NCBI GenBank assembly: GCA_907165065.1
Contig: OU015525.1
Span: 45,118,037-45,182,036 of the forward strand
Length of the DNA stretch: 64,000 bases
Origin: Caprimulgus europaeus
Lineage: Eukaryota > Chordata > Aves > Caprimulgiformes > Caprimulgidae
Direction: 5' to 3'
Shown piece after piece: positions 33,701-45,682 of this stretch. The translations under genes were made by a program, and so were the position numbers. The first letter of the stretch is position 1. Each line of letters opens with the position of its first letter. The notes under the pieces were generated by a model. It did not search any database, was not told where the DNA came from, and saw only the letters and a program-made list of their open reading frames with translations.

Positions 33701-36700
33701 GAATTATGATTTTGGGCCGTACAGTCAAAATACAGACCAACAGTGGTGTTTTAGGTACAACTTTCTGCTTAAGGACAATATTCTAAATACCCCTTTTATC
33801 TTAATTTATTGTTCGCCCGTGAAAACCCAGGGAAATATTTCAAAATAGTTCCAAAGTGATTTTTATTCTTCCCTGCTCTCATTCACCACCACTCTTTAGT
33901 TCCTCTGTTTCCACTGAAGACCTGAAGGGACACAGAGCAAATCACAGGACCAAGACTGCACACAATCACAGGACCAGGATTGCACACCAAGCTGTACGGT
34001 AGCCGGGGCTGTGGGGTGGGAGGAGAGGATGGCTGGAAACTGTGCTGCCTGCCAGCGACTTGGCTCACATTGTGCCAGGATTATTGTCTCTACATGCAGT
34101 GAAAAGGGCTGTTCAAAATCTCAAGCCTAATGTCATGCCAAAAATCTGTGCTTGCTGGTGTTTTTGTTTGTCATGAAAAACGTGACATGACTCTTGCATT
34201 CCTACAGTTACTTTCTATGGGAAAGTCCTTATCTGCAATAAATAAACTCCAGCCTTTGGAGTTGCCTTTACTGTATATTTATTTTTCTTTAATTCTTCTG
34301 GTTTTACAACTTTGCTACTTATTTTCTGCTTTATTAGGTGAAAAAGGCAGGATACAGCTGTTAGTGGAAACACAACAGGCTCCTTTCAAAGACAGACGTG
34401 CTGATGGCTACTGTAAAGAAATGCATACACATTACTGTCTTTCTGCATTTTCTATAGTTATCTGAATGGGTTTTGAATTTGCTGTTTCTGACTTCCATGG
34501 CTGCAGATTTGCCCTTTTTGAAAATAAACTATTTTTTTTCCCTGTTTCACATCTGTTGGATATTACTTTTTAGATTCTTTAGAAATGTAAGGAAAGGCTG
34601 AAAATATCTCCATATTGTGTGACCCAACAGACTATCATATTGGCCTTGATCCCACACTTCCAAAAGTAAGAGCTTTTCTTTTAGATCAATGGATAAAGGA
34701 TCAGGCCAATATTGTTCTGTGAGAACAGGAGTTTATTTTTATCAATTTATTTTTCCAAGCCTTACTATGTCACATGTAAACAAGTATAAATTATGTCAGT
34801 AAAGTATAAATAGTGTTTATTTCAGCTAAGACAGAAATTTTAACCCCTATTGATGGATACAACAACTAATGTAAAGACTTATATCTCCAGTAGGTCCTTG
34901 CCCTGGTTTCCAACACACCTTCTCTAGGTTGAAGATATATAGCTCTTAAGTGTGAAAGACAGGCATACAAATGAAGGCTCAACTATGACAGAGATTACTT
35001 CTTGCATGATTATGTTGTATCACCCCTATTTAGCAACAGATCTTCATGGACTGTAGGTTTTATGAGATTTCAGACCTTGCCTGACTTTGACTTCAGGCAG
35101 CAAATATAGAAGGAAAGGCACTGGATGGAGCAAGGTATGGACTAGAACAGGCTGGGGTAGGTATCTGATTTTCACAGTGTGACTTCATTTATGAACACTG
35201 CCAACTTTCTGCTGGAAACAAGTGCTTCCAGGACAACAATTATGCAGATTTGCAGGGGAAAGAAATCACATTTTCAATCAATACTGGATTTTCAAGAATG
35301 TTTAAGACCTCTTTCAGGACTGCATTGTATGAGAACACCTGTCTACTTTACAAGAAATACTTAATATACCTGCAGTTTATGTAACTAGAAACAGAATGTG
35401 GTTATAATAAGGTGGAATCTCTTTAAAAAATAAAAGGATTCTGGTATATGACATTGTTCTTGTTAATAATTTCCAAATTAAATTTACATAACATTTTTTC
35501 TTTTCAGACTGCTGGTTCAATAAACCAAGCTGCAACGCTTCTGGTTCAGCTTTGCTCTACAGGTATTCTGGAACAGTAATTTAGCTGTCAGTTTTGGGCT
35601 GCAGGACCATAATCAGGTTTATGCAGCTACAGAGACACCCACATACCTCTGTGGGAAATTAGATGAAGGCAAGTGCTGGGTTGGGCTAAACTTGCCAGAA
35701 TTCAGAGCAGAAATTCTGGAGCAAGCTTGAATATCTCTGTAGGCATACAGTATACTGAAAACAGGTTTTCCTGATGTTACCTTTATGATATCACTAAATG
35801 GTAATGAAATGCATTCATAGGCCATAAAGAATAAATATTTCCATTACTACTGTGCTTTTCAATAAAAGTTCTTTCTTGATCAGGGGAGATGCACTATTGC
35901 TGCTTCAATCAGATGAGGCTAATGGGCAAGAACATCTTGCTGGTAACTCTGAATAGCTACTATTGATTTGGATCTTAAAAGTAAATTGGCCCAAAGCCTA
36001 GCAGTTATATCTACTGACGCTTCATGTTAGCAGGTGAACGCCCCTTGGCTTTTGAAACTTTCTTCATATGTTTCTCCTCTTAATCTAGAGCATCCCTCCT
36101 CTGGAGGAGAGACACCTCTGCCTGAGTTTGATCTGGTGGGTTCCAGACGTCCACTGCAGCTGCTGCGTTCTCCAGAGATACAAAACCAAGGCCAGAGGGC
36201 TTGGTGGCTGCAGTGCAGTAAAACTGAGGCACTCACACCAGTGGGATCTGACAAAAGCAGAGCTGCTGCCTGAGCTGTGGGCCAAGGAAAGGCAATTCCT
36301 AGGGTGCAGAGGGCTACCACCTCTGGCAGGGTATGGCCAGCTTTGCCTTGGGGGCTGGCATGAGGACAAGTGCAGCATAGCTTTTGCCTTTGCCTGACTA
36401 CTCACCCTCTTGTACAGCGAAAAGGAGACAAACCCAACCCACACAAACTGGATAGGACAACCTCCTACTGCATCTGCCTCACCCTGAGCAGTCTGGAATG
36501 TCGCTTCTTACTTAACGTAATGAGAACAAACTCATCGGTGCCCATGTGCATACGTCTGCCATGTCTGCACCAGGGATTGTACAGAGCCAGGCATATAAAG
36601 CTGACAAGTAAGGGAAACATTTCTGCAGAGTATCTACATTTTTAGGCCACTGTTAGACAATGAATGTCCAAATGAGCACAACAAAGTAAATATAGCCAAC

Positions 36701-37029
36701 CAAATTTGAGTCCTCTTCTCTTCTGCATCCTTAAAAGAGCTTGCTTGTTTCTATAGCTCATAACTCCTAGAAACAAGTCCTTGAATTTTAAATGTAGATA
36801 CCTAGGCAACAGGGCATGACGCAGATACTCAACAAAATTCAAGCCTTGCCTTTCCCAGTTTATTTTTAAAGTGGTGGCTTTAGTTGTGTTGGCCAAGTTC
36901 TATATTCAGAGATGAGAGAATAAATATTATTACTGTACAGACAGTCTATAGTGAAGGATAGAGGAAGGACCTGATACAAAAGTTTTTGCTCTTTGAATTA
37001 TCACACAGCCCAGTGTGTAACCTCCTCCC
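30721..37029. other. intergenic DNA, possibly beginning with ERV leader
   Basis: The first few hundred bases (to about 31050) may be further retroviral leader. The remainder is AT-rich unique DNA. The 36030-36450 stretch is moderately GC-rich and carries conflicting open frames of 79-119 codons on both strands, none with a domain or usable splice signals. No gene is called. Confidence 0.4.
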
Positions 37030-37303
37030 AGAAGTTTAGGACCAGAGGAAATGGCAGGAAGATGTGCCAGGCGAGGTTTAGGTTGGACATTAGGAAAAGG
37101 TTCTTCACCCAGAGAGTGGTGGAGCACTGAACAGGCTCCCCAAGGAGGCAGTCATGGCACCGAGCCTGACAACATTCGAGAAGCATTTGGAAAACATGTG
37201 CCCTCAGACACATGGTCTGAATCTTGGGATTGTCCTATGCTAGGGCAAGAGTTGAACTCGATCCTTGTGGGTCCCTTCCAACTCACAACAGTCTATGATT
37301 CTA
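37030..37303 (+). mobile_element. CR1 LINE 3' end (first of a pair)
   Basis: This is a 5'-truncated CR1. Clear blocks are TTTAGGTTGGACATTAGGAA near 37078, AACAGGCTCCCCAAGGAGGC near 37131, and GTTGAACTCGATCCTTGTGG, ending TCTATGATTCTATAATCCC near 37290-37308. The block set differs from the neighbouring copy, so it is another CR1 subfamily. The 150-codon plus frame that starts here and runs into the next element is not a gene. Confidence 0.92.
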
Positions 37304-37374
37304 TAATCCCAGAATTAGGCTGGCTCATGCTTTCAGGACAAGGCCACCAGCTTTTCTGTCTTATTAAGGATGTG

Positions 37375-37838
37375 GAACTACTGGAGCGAGTGCAGAAGAG
37401 GGCCACGAGGATGACCCAAGGGCTGGAGCACCTCTCCAGTGAGGACAGTCTGAGAGCTGCGGCTGTTCAGCCTGGAGAAGGCTCCAGGGAGAAGACCTTA
37501 TAGCGGCCTTCCAGTACCTGAAGGGGCTACAGGAAGGCTGGGGAGGGACTTTTTACAGGGACAGATGGTGACAGAACAAGGGGTAAGGGCTATAAACTGG
37601 AAGAGGTTAGATTTAGATTAGATATTAGGAAGAAATTCTTTACTGTGAGGGTGGTGAGACACTGGAACAGGTTGCCCAGAGAAGCTGTGGATGCCCCATC
37701 CCAGGAAGTGTTCAAGACCAGGCTGGATGAGGCTTTGAGCAACCTGGTCTAGTGGAAGGTGTCCCTGCTCATGGCAAGGGGGTTAGAACTCAATGATCTT
37801 TAAGGTGCCTTCCAACCCAAAACATTCTATGATTGTAT
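37375..37838 (+). mobile_element. CR1 LINE 3' end (second of a pair)
   Basis: A longer 5'-truncated CR1. It begins with CTACTGGAGCGAGTGCAGAA, continues through GCTGTTCAGCCTGGAGAAGG, TTAGATTAGATATTAGGAAG and GGTTGCCCAGAGAAGCTGTG, and ends with the AACATTCTATGATTGTATC tail. It shares its 3' half with the copy at 5.5 kb. No reverse transcriptase frame is retained. About 70 bp of other sequence separates it from the preceding CR1. Confidence 0.94.
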
Positions 37839-40800
37839 CATCTGTTAGGTGGCTGAAGACAGGCGTGTTATTGTCATCTGGGAAAAGGTTTCAGCTGCCA
37901 GGGAAAACATCCCATGATTACTCATCTCTTTTTACTAAAGGGTTGACCAGATGCAGTCCTGCTATCAACTTGAAAGAGCTATTAGGGCAAACTTCTGCCT
38001 GCTGTACTTTGGCTTTGCCTAATGGCCCAGCCATGGAAGGAATGAGCCTGCTGCATCCTCAGAGCAGGAAAACCACCAGCCCCTTGGCAGCGTTAGCCGA
38101 GCAGATGAGCTGTATTACTACCAGCAGCGCAACACGTAAAGGAGAATAACGAACCGCTTCCCAAGGAAAGCAGTAGCTGCCCACAGAATAGCTACTAAAA
38201 CAGTGATCTGGTTCTCATTTGTTTTTAGTCCTCTGGTTTTGATCCCTTTAGGTTAAGTGATGGATCCCCAACTAAACATAAGATGGTTTAATTTCTCTGT
38301 TTCCAGCACCACCAGCCTTGGTAGCTCCACTTGCAGACAAACCTGGTTAGTTTTTCTGTTATTACTTTGCCAAACAACCAACCAATGCTAGAGCTGTGCA
38401 GACTTTGTATAACCTCTATAAACCCAGTTTTTAATTGGCGAACAGGTGTCTTTCTGCATACATTTCTCACAAACACGACCTTAAGAGAATGCTCTGCATT
38501 CCTCCTTCTTGCATTTATACATCAACTCAATTTATTTGCTAGAGCTTACATCCAAAATGTAGCAGAAAATGTGTTTCTGCTGAAGTGTCCTCCAGTAAGT
38601 GTGTGACTCAGAGAGAGTAATTAGAGGATTCCCTGGAAGCAGCGCTCCCTCGAGTACTAATTACCATCTGCAATAGCTCCAGTATCAACCTTTCAGCTGA
38701 AACAAACAGAGCTTGAACCCTCCGGTCTGCCACGGGACTTGGGACTGAGAGGGGCTCTGGGCAAACGAGCCAAGAGCAAGCGCGCATTTATAGGTAGCAA
38801 ATCTAAAACCAGCTCTGGAGAGCTCATGATGCCATTTAGAAATACTAAAATACTACTTTGCTGCTTTGTAGAAAGGGCAATAGGGTGGCTTTTCAAAGCT
38901 GAAGTCTGTCAGAAGGTTTTTAATTTTAGTTGCACCTACATAATATATATAGTGATAAAAGCTGTTTCCTACAACATCTGTGAGCTCTTGCTTTTTCACA
39001 TCAAGACAGCCCTACAAGAACTGTGGAGACAAAAACATAGATCTTCAAAACTTGTGAAGCACCTGGTTCCTAGTGACAGCAGCAGTGTTATGTGCATAAC
39101 ATCACTGGGGATTTAAGGCTATTGTCAGTGGCCTTAAAAAACAAAAAAGAAAAAAAAATTAGTGTAATTGGACTAGGCAGCAGTGAGGGTGAAGGAGGAG
39201 AGGCAAGTCTGCAGGGCAGGGTGGTACAAATGTTTTTGGTGAAACCAGGGAAGAGTTCTAGATGTCCAAAAGAAACTTTTTGACCTGAGCGAGGGACTGC
39301 ACACAGGAGAAACTCCAGTCTGGGGCCCATGGCAGCTCCGGTGGGAAGTGGGACAGGAGGGCAGAGAGATGTGTGCTCACCGAGGGTGAGAAAGGTGCTT
39401 CCCAGGGAGCTGCTCTGCAAGGGGGTGCCAAACGGCTCCCTGCTTTTGGGGAGGTTTCAGGCAAATCCTGTTTCATCCTGGTGTGAGGCTGGAACAACAG
39501 TAAAGGTAGAAGGACGTGTTTGTGCAGGTGAGGTCCTGCAATCACACTGAGGTGCAGGTGGTGGAGAAAGGAGGAGCAGGGAGGCTTGGTGCCTAGGGCT
39601 GGGGTTGGGGTGGCTTTCAGAGATCTGGGGGGTGCAAAAACCAAAGGCTGAGAAAGGTGGGTATGCACGCTCACATCACCAGACTGGAAACCACTTGGAC
39701 ACGTATTTTTTCAGACAGGAATATACCAAGAAGGGTCAAAACCAAACCCAGCAGTAATAAGAAAACCACTCAAAACACGTACTCACAGGGCGCCTCTGTT
39801 CCGAAAGAAAACGCAGGCTGCACACAATGCTGGGCTGTGAGAAGCAGAGGAGAAGAAATGTTAACCAGGAGGCCTTCACAGCTGCCAATTAGCATAACAA
39901 GCAGCAGGCCTAACACATCTGCCATCTGGCCACTGTTGAGTGTTATGTAAAAAATGTTAAGTCATGAGGAAATTAATTTGCTAGTGGTAAATTACATTGT
40001 ATTAAATAAGAAGCTACATTCTGCAACGTTGCCTGTCTAAACCAAAATGCACCCTGGCCTCCTCAGTGTCTTTCCAAGACATGGAAAAGCAACTACTCCT
40101 TCACACAGCCTATCTTTTTAGTCTTTATTATCTGCGAGCTGCATTAACCATCTTTATCTCAAAGTCTGCATGATGTGGCTGCACGTTCCCCTGCTCCCCT
40201 GAGCACGTCCCCCAGTCTTGTCCTGGGAGGCTGCTTACCCAAAACAGTCTTTTCTAGAAAGCTCCAGACTTGCGGGCCCTCAGAAAGGATTAGATCAGTC
40301 TGGGACTTGCTCATCATTGGCTTGTACCTCCCTTGAGGGAACAGGAAGTTGGTGAGAGGTGCAGCCTAATTCTGCTGCTTTGCCTTTTGCAGCCAAAGGC
40401 ACGTTGGTGCTGTGCTGGCAGTGCAGGATACTTGTCTTAACTCACAGGCAACTCACCTGGTGGCAATCACTCAGGACAAAGCAAAGGAGAATCCTTCACC
40501 TGGGGATTATCTGGGGGGTTAGACAGGATGAGCACATGAAATCCTTCAATGCATTTTTAATTTGAGGAACAATAGAGGAGGTTTCTATTCCTACCCCACT
40601 TAACCTATTTCTGCAACAGACTCAGCTTCATATTCCTGTGGTCTTCTCTTAAAAGGTCTCAATGGAACTAAAGGCTGCTTGCAAGCGAATATGCAACTAG
40701 TGAGCAACAGGCCTCCCAAGCAAACTCTGGAAAATGGCTATAGATCTGTGCGCTGCTGCATGAAACTCCCAGGCCATTTTAGAAAGTTCCAGATGCTTTC

Positions 40801-40860
40801 AGTCACCTTGTGCAGCACTGAAGCAGCTGAGGTGCCAACTCCCCAGATCTAAAGACTACT

Positions 40861-40936
40861 TATTTTATCTATTTTATAATTTTATGTTTTATTTTTAAAA
40901 TATTATTTTTATATTATTATTATCTTTATTTTATTT
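40861..40936 (+). repeat. TTTA/TTAT low-complexity run
   Basis: About 75 bp made almost only of A and T with irregular TTTTAT and TTATTA units. No element is recognisable. Confidence 0.85.
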
Positions 40937-41504
40937 CCTCTTGCAAATGAAATTCATTTCTTCCTGTATGAGTCAATTTTCCTTGTGGGGAGCAGAAAGA
41001 AGCTGGAGTAACTAAGAGACAAAGAGGAAAACAGCTTTTGCCTATAAATTAGTTTTCACTGGTTCCTTTGTTTCCCAAAGGCCGTAGGCTGATTATGGGT
41101 TAGGAAAAAATACAACAATTTGGGATTATGCATGGATAAATAGTTATCCTCATGAGCTGATGGTATGTCATCATATATTACAGTCCCGCAGATATGAATT
41201 TGGACTGGGATTGTGGAGGCAAAGTTCAGCAGATCTGGCAAATAATTTACAGTGTAAAATGATTGTCTTTATTGAAGAATGTCACCATGTAGACAGTGGA
41301 ATTAGGGCAAATAAACCATGGTGATTTATAGGTTACCACAGCAGTTAACTTTGAAGGAAGAGGCAGCAGACCGGCTTTCATGCATTTGCCAAGCAAGATA
41401 CTGGGATATGTGGTAATACACAGAGGTTATTTTTGGTGGGCTGCTACTGCTTTCCTTCTAACAGACCCCACCCAGGTACAATTAATTGGCCTGTTAGCAA
41501 CGTT

Positions 41505-41720
41505 GTGTGTACAGCCGGGGTCGTACGGGCTGAGCGGAGCTGCCAGGGACGTGCTCTGCGATGGCCGGCTGCAGCGTGTGCTCGAAAGGGGCTGGCACCA
41601 CGGGCAGCAGCACCCTCTGCAAGCTGCCCTGCGGGGGACCACCAGCTCCACGGGCACAAAAAGCACAGCTGAGCATTGTCTCCCGGCTGCCTTTCACGCC
41701 TGGAGGTACTTCATCAGGAC
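41505..41720. other. GC-rich islet, about 600 bp beyond the DTNA 3' end
   Basis: About 215 bp of markedly higher GC with several CpGs (GCCGGGGTCGTACGGGCTGA, GCGATGGCCGGCTGC) in AT-rich surroundings. Up to five overlapping frames of 60-120 codons on both strands cross it, which is what GC-rich DNA gives by chance. No family is recognised. It could be a small unmethylated regulatory element or an unannotated exon. Confidence 0.35.
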
Positions 41721-42324
41721 AGAAACTTGTTGCTTTAAGTAAGAGCTCTTGCTTTGCACGTCCATGCTCTTTTAGGTTATCAAACCTAAAAAACTAGGTT
41801 GCAATTTTTTTAAAAAATTAAAAATTAGCTGTAATTACCAACACTTGATATGGAAACACACCTTAAAATATAATTGGAAAAATGAAGACATCATGTCCTT
41901 CTGCAATAAAAGATAACATGAATGTGTATGGCAAAGCCATTAAAATGTACCTCTTTCAAGGCTTTGCTCCTTCTGAGGACACAGAGAGAGAGAAACACAG
42001 TGGTTAGGAAAAATTATGGTATTGCAGATACGGTTTTGGTTTAGCTTCCTGAGGAGCAGAAAGACCAAAGAAACTGCTTGAGCCACTGGAATACAGGTGC
42101 TGCCCGCTGTCATGCTCCAAGTGCTGGGGAAAGCGGTGGAAGGAGATCTCTCACACAGAGGTGCAGAAGACAGCGTGGGTGAAGCAAAGACTGCTTGCTG
42201 TGCCATGGGGAAACATTTTCCCTTCCTAATGAAAAACCCCTGTGCTTGGGCTCCATGGAACAGGACTTCCGAAACCAAAATAAGCCACCAATACGATGCT
42301 CCACAGATTACTTTTAAAAATCTT

Positions 42325-42330
42325 TTTAAT
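42325..42330 (-). promoter_or_regulatory. DTNA: distal poly(A) signal ATTAAA
   Basis: On the minus strand ATTAAA is followed about 20-25 nt later by a GT-rich region (TTGGTGGCTTATTTTGGTTT, about 42280-42299). This is the normal layout of a vertebrate cleavage site, placing the distal end of the transcript near 42305. Confidence 0.5.
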
Positions 42331-42721
42331 GAAGAAATAATTCCATTCCAAAATATAGACACACAATTAAATAGTTTAATCACTTCAAAATATAACATGT
42401 CCCCAGTAGGTTCCAACGCACACACACAAAACAATACTTAACAGCAATACAAAAACCCATACAATAGCAGTTCTGTTACAATACCAATGAATATCGTGAC
42501 ATCTTTAGTGTCTCTGTTTCTGTCTCAAGTGGTGTCAAGTACAGTAGTTTTAAAAATGCCTTACAGTTAGTAGCCTCAAGGTGTAACTCTTCATACTTTT
42601 TTCTTTTTTTGGTTCAAAGGTAAAAATGCCCTTTTGTCTTCAGGACACAGTGGAGTGCTTGTTGTTCACAGCTCCGTCTGTTGAATTGAACCAAAGTGAT
42701 TACAGCAACCCAAGGTTGCAA

Positions 42722-42729
42722 TATTTACA
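42722..42729 (-). promoter_or_regulatory. Pumilio-type motif in 3' UTR
   Basis: TGTAAATA on the transcribed strand, matching the TGTANATA consensus of PUM1/2. A second motif, TGTAGATA, lies only 5 nt away (42735-42742), making a close pair. Confidence 0.4.
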
Positions 42730-42734
42730 AAGTC

Positions 42735-42742
42735 TATCTACA
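42735..42742 (-). promoter_or_regulatory. Pumilio-type motif in 3' UTR
   Basis: TGTAGATA on the transcribed strand, the partner of the motif at 42722-42729. Confidence 0.35.
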
Positions 42743-45070
42743 GTAATTGCCAAGAACCAATAAGGATGGAAGAAGATGACTGAAAGTAAAAGTGGACACA
42801 CTTATGATAAATTATGATGCAACAATCTGGCTCATGCATATAAGAAAATACATATTATATCACAACAAAGGCCACACACCTTTTTATGCAGTTTAGTTAA
42901 CATTACTACTTACAGACAACCTATTCTCCACCTTCGCTTTGGACATTCAAGGACCCTATACATCTTCACATCCCTGTCTCCTGATTCCAAACCCCTGGTT
43001 TCCCTCCAGTGACAGTAAAACCACCCAGAGTTTTGACTGCTGTGGTCAGCCATTGGTAGTTAGGAAAAGGCCCATGCCAGGGACCTCTTCTGTAACTCTA
43101 TTTTAATGACCGCAAACCACAACCAAAATAATATTCAACAAGCAGACAAAGACCAGCTGGGCAAAAACGCAGCCAGCTTAACAGTTGGAAAATGCTTAAA
43201 ATAGATATTTGGGAGCCAAGTATGAGGTGGCTTCAGCTCAGAGCTTCAGGACGTAAGGGACCCAGAGCTCTGCTGGGGATCACCTTGTTGACACCAGCCT
43301 GAGAGAAAGGCGCTTGATCTGTCAACTTTTTGCCTTACTCCTAGTCTGGAAGCCCTTGCATGGATTTATTCTCTTGCATCTATTTTAAGCATAGCGATAA
43401 TGAGCATGCAGACATGAAGATGATGGGAAGGATCTACTACTCTGGGTACAGTTAAACACAACATGGGTTGAATTAGTCAGCCATTGCATGTAGCTGTGTT
43501 CTAGCTTGTTTTATCTCTGTTCAGGAAATGCTTGCCTGGAGTCCTGAGCTGACAGCAACATCTACAGCTTTACTGGAGTAGCTTTAAATGTGGAGTGCTA
43601 GGCACTAGTGGAGGCTCACCCATTCCTGAGAGGAGGTTGGAGGAGGGGGCATGGGGGGATGATGCCTGCCTTGCCAGGATGACACATACCCCAGGCGCAA
43701 AGACCAGTAACTGCAAAACCAAAAAGCTTACATAAAGATATCTGGATGCTTTAGTGTGCATTTGGATGTCTGAGACCAAGCCCAGATATGCCAGGAGAGG
43801 CAGATGGGATCTGCATACGCAATAATACAGTATGAAAGTGAAAAATGGCAGCAGCTCTTTCATACAGATACTCATTCCCTAACACATAGTGCCCAGGGAA
43901 ACAGCCACGAGCCTAGAGAGTGCATGCAAACAAACGGACTTACTGGGTCGAGCTACATAGCAATCTCACCTACATACAGAAGCGCACATCCACGTCACCA
44001 TGAAAGCAAGGACAGACCAACCATGTTAACCTGCTTTAGATGGGCATCTCCTCACTCGCTGCAGGCAAACTGTGCTGGTGTGAAATATCTGTATGAAACG
44101 CTACTGTTTGCAGGGCTGTTAGACAGTGTCACTTCAGGTCAGCCAGATCCTGGGGGCCGTAATATTGTCTTAGGGCAGTAAAATCACATCAGCGCCGAGG
44201 TCACCCCGAGCCAACACGCTGCACTTCTCAGGGGGGCCGTGCGGCCAGCGTGGGACACGGCGTGGTGCTACTGCCCGGCCACTGGGCTGGCTGCTCCTGG
44301 CCTGGCTCTGGTCTCTCCGCACGGCAGTGCCTCTGCCATGCTAATCTCATCTTTATTTCCAAGCAATATGCTGTGGGGAGGACGTTCCAGCTCGTTTGTA
44401 TCAACCTCTGCTCAGGAGAATCTGTAGGTTTGTAGTCACAGCAGAGCAAACACTTTTTACCTACCAGTCTCACTGCCTAATCCAAGATGGCCAGGTAAGT
44501 CCCCTTTCTCCTGAAATGCCTTTATACTCGAAAGATACTAAACTGGACAAAACTCCAGTTCTGTAACTGTATGCCTGTCCTTTTGAAAAAATCCACTGCT
44601 TCCCTTGTGCTTTTCACTGATAGCTATTTCTCCATCCAGCTCCGAAAGAGTCTCACTACACATTTCCAAGAGTGCATGCAGAACATCTGGTGGCTGGCTA
44701 AGGCAATACACATTTGGAAACAAAAGAAAACAGTTGCAAGCGCACTTTTAAGCCTGTACATTTAAAGCTGAAGGCCTCGAAAATAACATAATGGAAGGGG
44801 GGGAGGAGGAGGGGCAGAGAGATGGGAAGAGCCGGTTTGTTGAACACATGCTTACTAAAGCTAAACATCAATGAAACAATACCATGGAGGATTATACGTA
44901 ACATCAGTCAGTTCAGGGATCTTATGGCACCTGTGGTTTATAAACAGCTTTAGCAACGAGTATTTCAAAACATAGTTCACAGTTTTAAGAAGATCTGTGC
45001 TGATTTAAAAACTAGATTCTATATCATTTGAATGTCACCTTTTGTATATGATATCTATTTGGAAAAAAAA

Positions 45071-45078
45071 TATTTACA
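45071..45078 (-). promoter_or_regulatory. Pumilio-type motif in 3' UTR
   Basis: TGTAAATA on the transcribed strand, about 600 nt after the stop codon. It lies beyond the proximal poly(A) signal, so only the long UTR form would carry it. Confidence 0.4.
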
Positions 45079-45160
45079 CTAACTTCTATGGCTGATTTGT
45101 TAGATTATTTTGAAAGAAACATTCCTAGGTTACACATTAGCCCTAAATTAGAGAAGTTTT

Positions 45161-45210
45161 AAATTATTATTATTATTAATTATATTATTATTATTACTAT
45201 TATTATTTTA
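45161..45210 (+). repeat. ATT microsatellite
   Basis: About 50 bp of ATT units with a few interruptions (AAT and ACT), inside the putative 3' UTR. On the RNA strand it reads as AAT units and is likely to vary in length. Confidence 0.9.
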
Positions 45211-45294
45211 GTACATTTTGTATAAGTCTCAATTTAAAGACTTGCAAACAAATTGCAAATATAGTTCGGTACTTTGTTTTTTTGGGCTACTAGA

Positions 45295-45302
45295 TATATA
45301 CA
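45295..45302 (-). promoter_or_regulatory. Pumilio-type motif in 3' UTR
   Basis: TGTATATA on the transcribed strand, a strong form of the TGTANATA consensus. It lies about 45 nt past the proximal AATAAA signal, so it belongs to the long UTR form. Confidence 0.4.
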
Positions 45303-45346
45303 CTCAGGAGTATAATCATTCAGTGTTAAATGCATAATTGTAGCTT

Positions 45347-45352
45347 TTTATT
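45347..45352 (-). promoter_or_regulatory. DTNA: proximal poly(A) signal AATAAA
   Basis: AATAAA on the minus strand about 330 nt after the stop codon, followed by GTGTATATAT-type T/G sequence about 40-50 nt later. This is a plausible early cleavage site. Other AATAAA hexamers on this strand are at 44352-44357 and 43365-43370. Confidence 0.4.
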
Positions 45353-45682
45353 TCTTCTGTGGAAAAAATGTACAGTGTATAGTAAACCAATCTACTAAAA
45401 TCTCAAAGTATTCAGAAATCAAATTTCTATCTATAAACAGTATTGTCATTGTAAACTGAACAGGTTCAATATCATGTGCAAAGGGTTTACGTGAGTTATT
45501 AACACCGCCATCCCTTGTAACAGCAGTACGTATGTCCGTCTGTTTTCGTCACCGGTAATGAGCCATGTTACAGAAGATGTCGCTAATATAAGTTAGCTTT
45601 AAACAAAAGTCTTGTTGTCAAAAACACACATCTACAAACTACAACTCTTAGAACAAAAGTACTGTGCTACAGTCCTCAGAAC

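Larger units (their letters stand above)
37839..42304. other. intergenic DNA downstream of DTNA
   Basis: This stretch lies between the CR1 pair and the proposed DTNA poly(A) site. It contains an AT-rich low-complexity run (40861-40936) and a GC-rich islet (41505-41720). Open frames at 39088-39674 (minus), 38739-39116 (plus) and 41940-42434 (minus, 164 codons) have no recognisable family features. The last crosses the proposed poly(A) site and is rejected as a gene. Confidence 0.45.
42305..45682 (-). other. DTNA: DTNA 3' UTR (putative)
   Basis: About 3.4 kb follows the DTNA stop codon on the minus strand. The assignment rests on position directly after the terminal coding exon, absence of recognisable transposons, generally AT-rich composition, two reasonable poly(A) signals (near 45347 and 42325), and four TGTANATA Pumilio-type motifs on the transcribed strand. 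An ATT repeat (45161-45210) and a GC-rich patch (about 44190-44340) lie inside. If the proximal poly(A) site is used, the UTR would be only about 350 nt. The open frames in this interval have no family features and conflict with one another. The distal boundary is inferred. Confidence 0.55.

Noticed and set aside
37051-37503. 150-codon plus frame
   Set aside because: It lies across two unrelated CR1 3' ends and the spacer between them, so it is not a gene.
41940-42434. 164-codon open frame on the minus strand
   Set aside because: It spans the proposed DTNA poly(A) site, shows no family features, and is opposed by a 114-codon frame on the plus strand.
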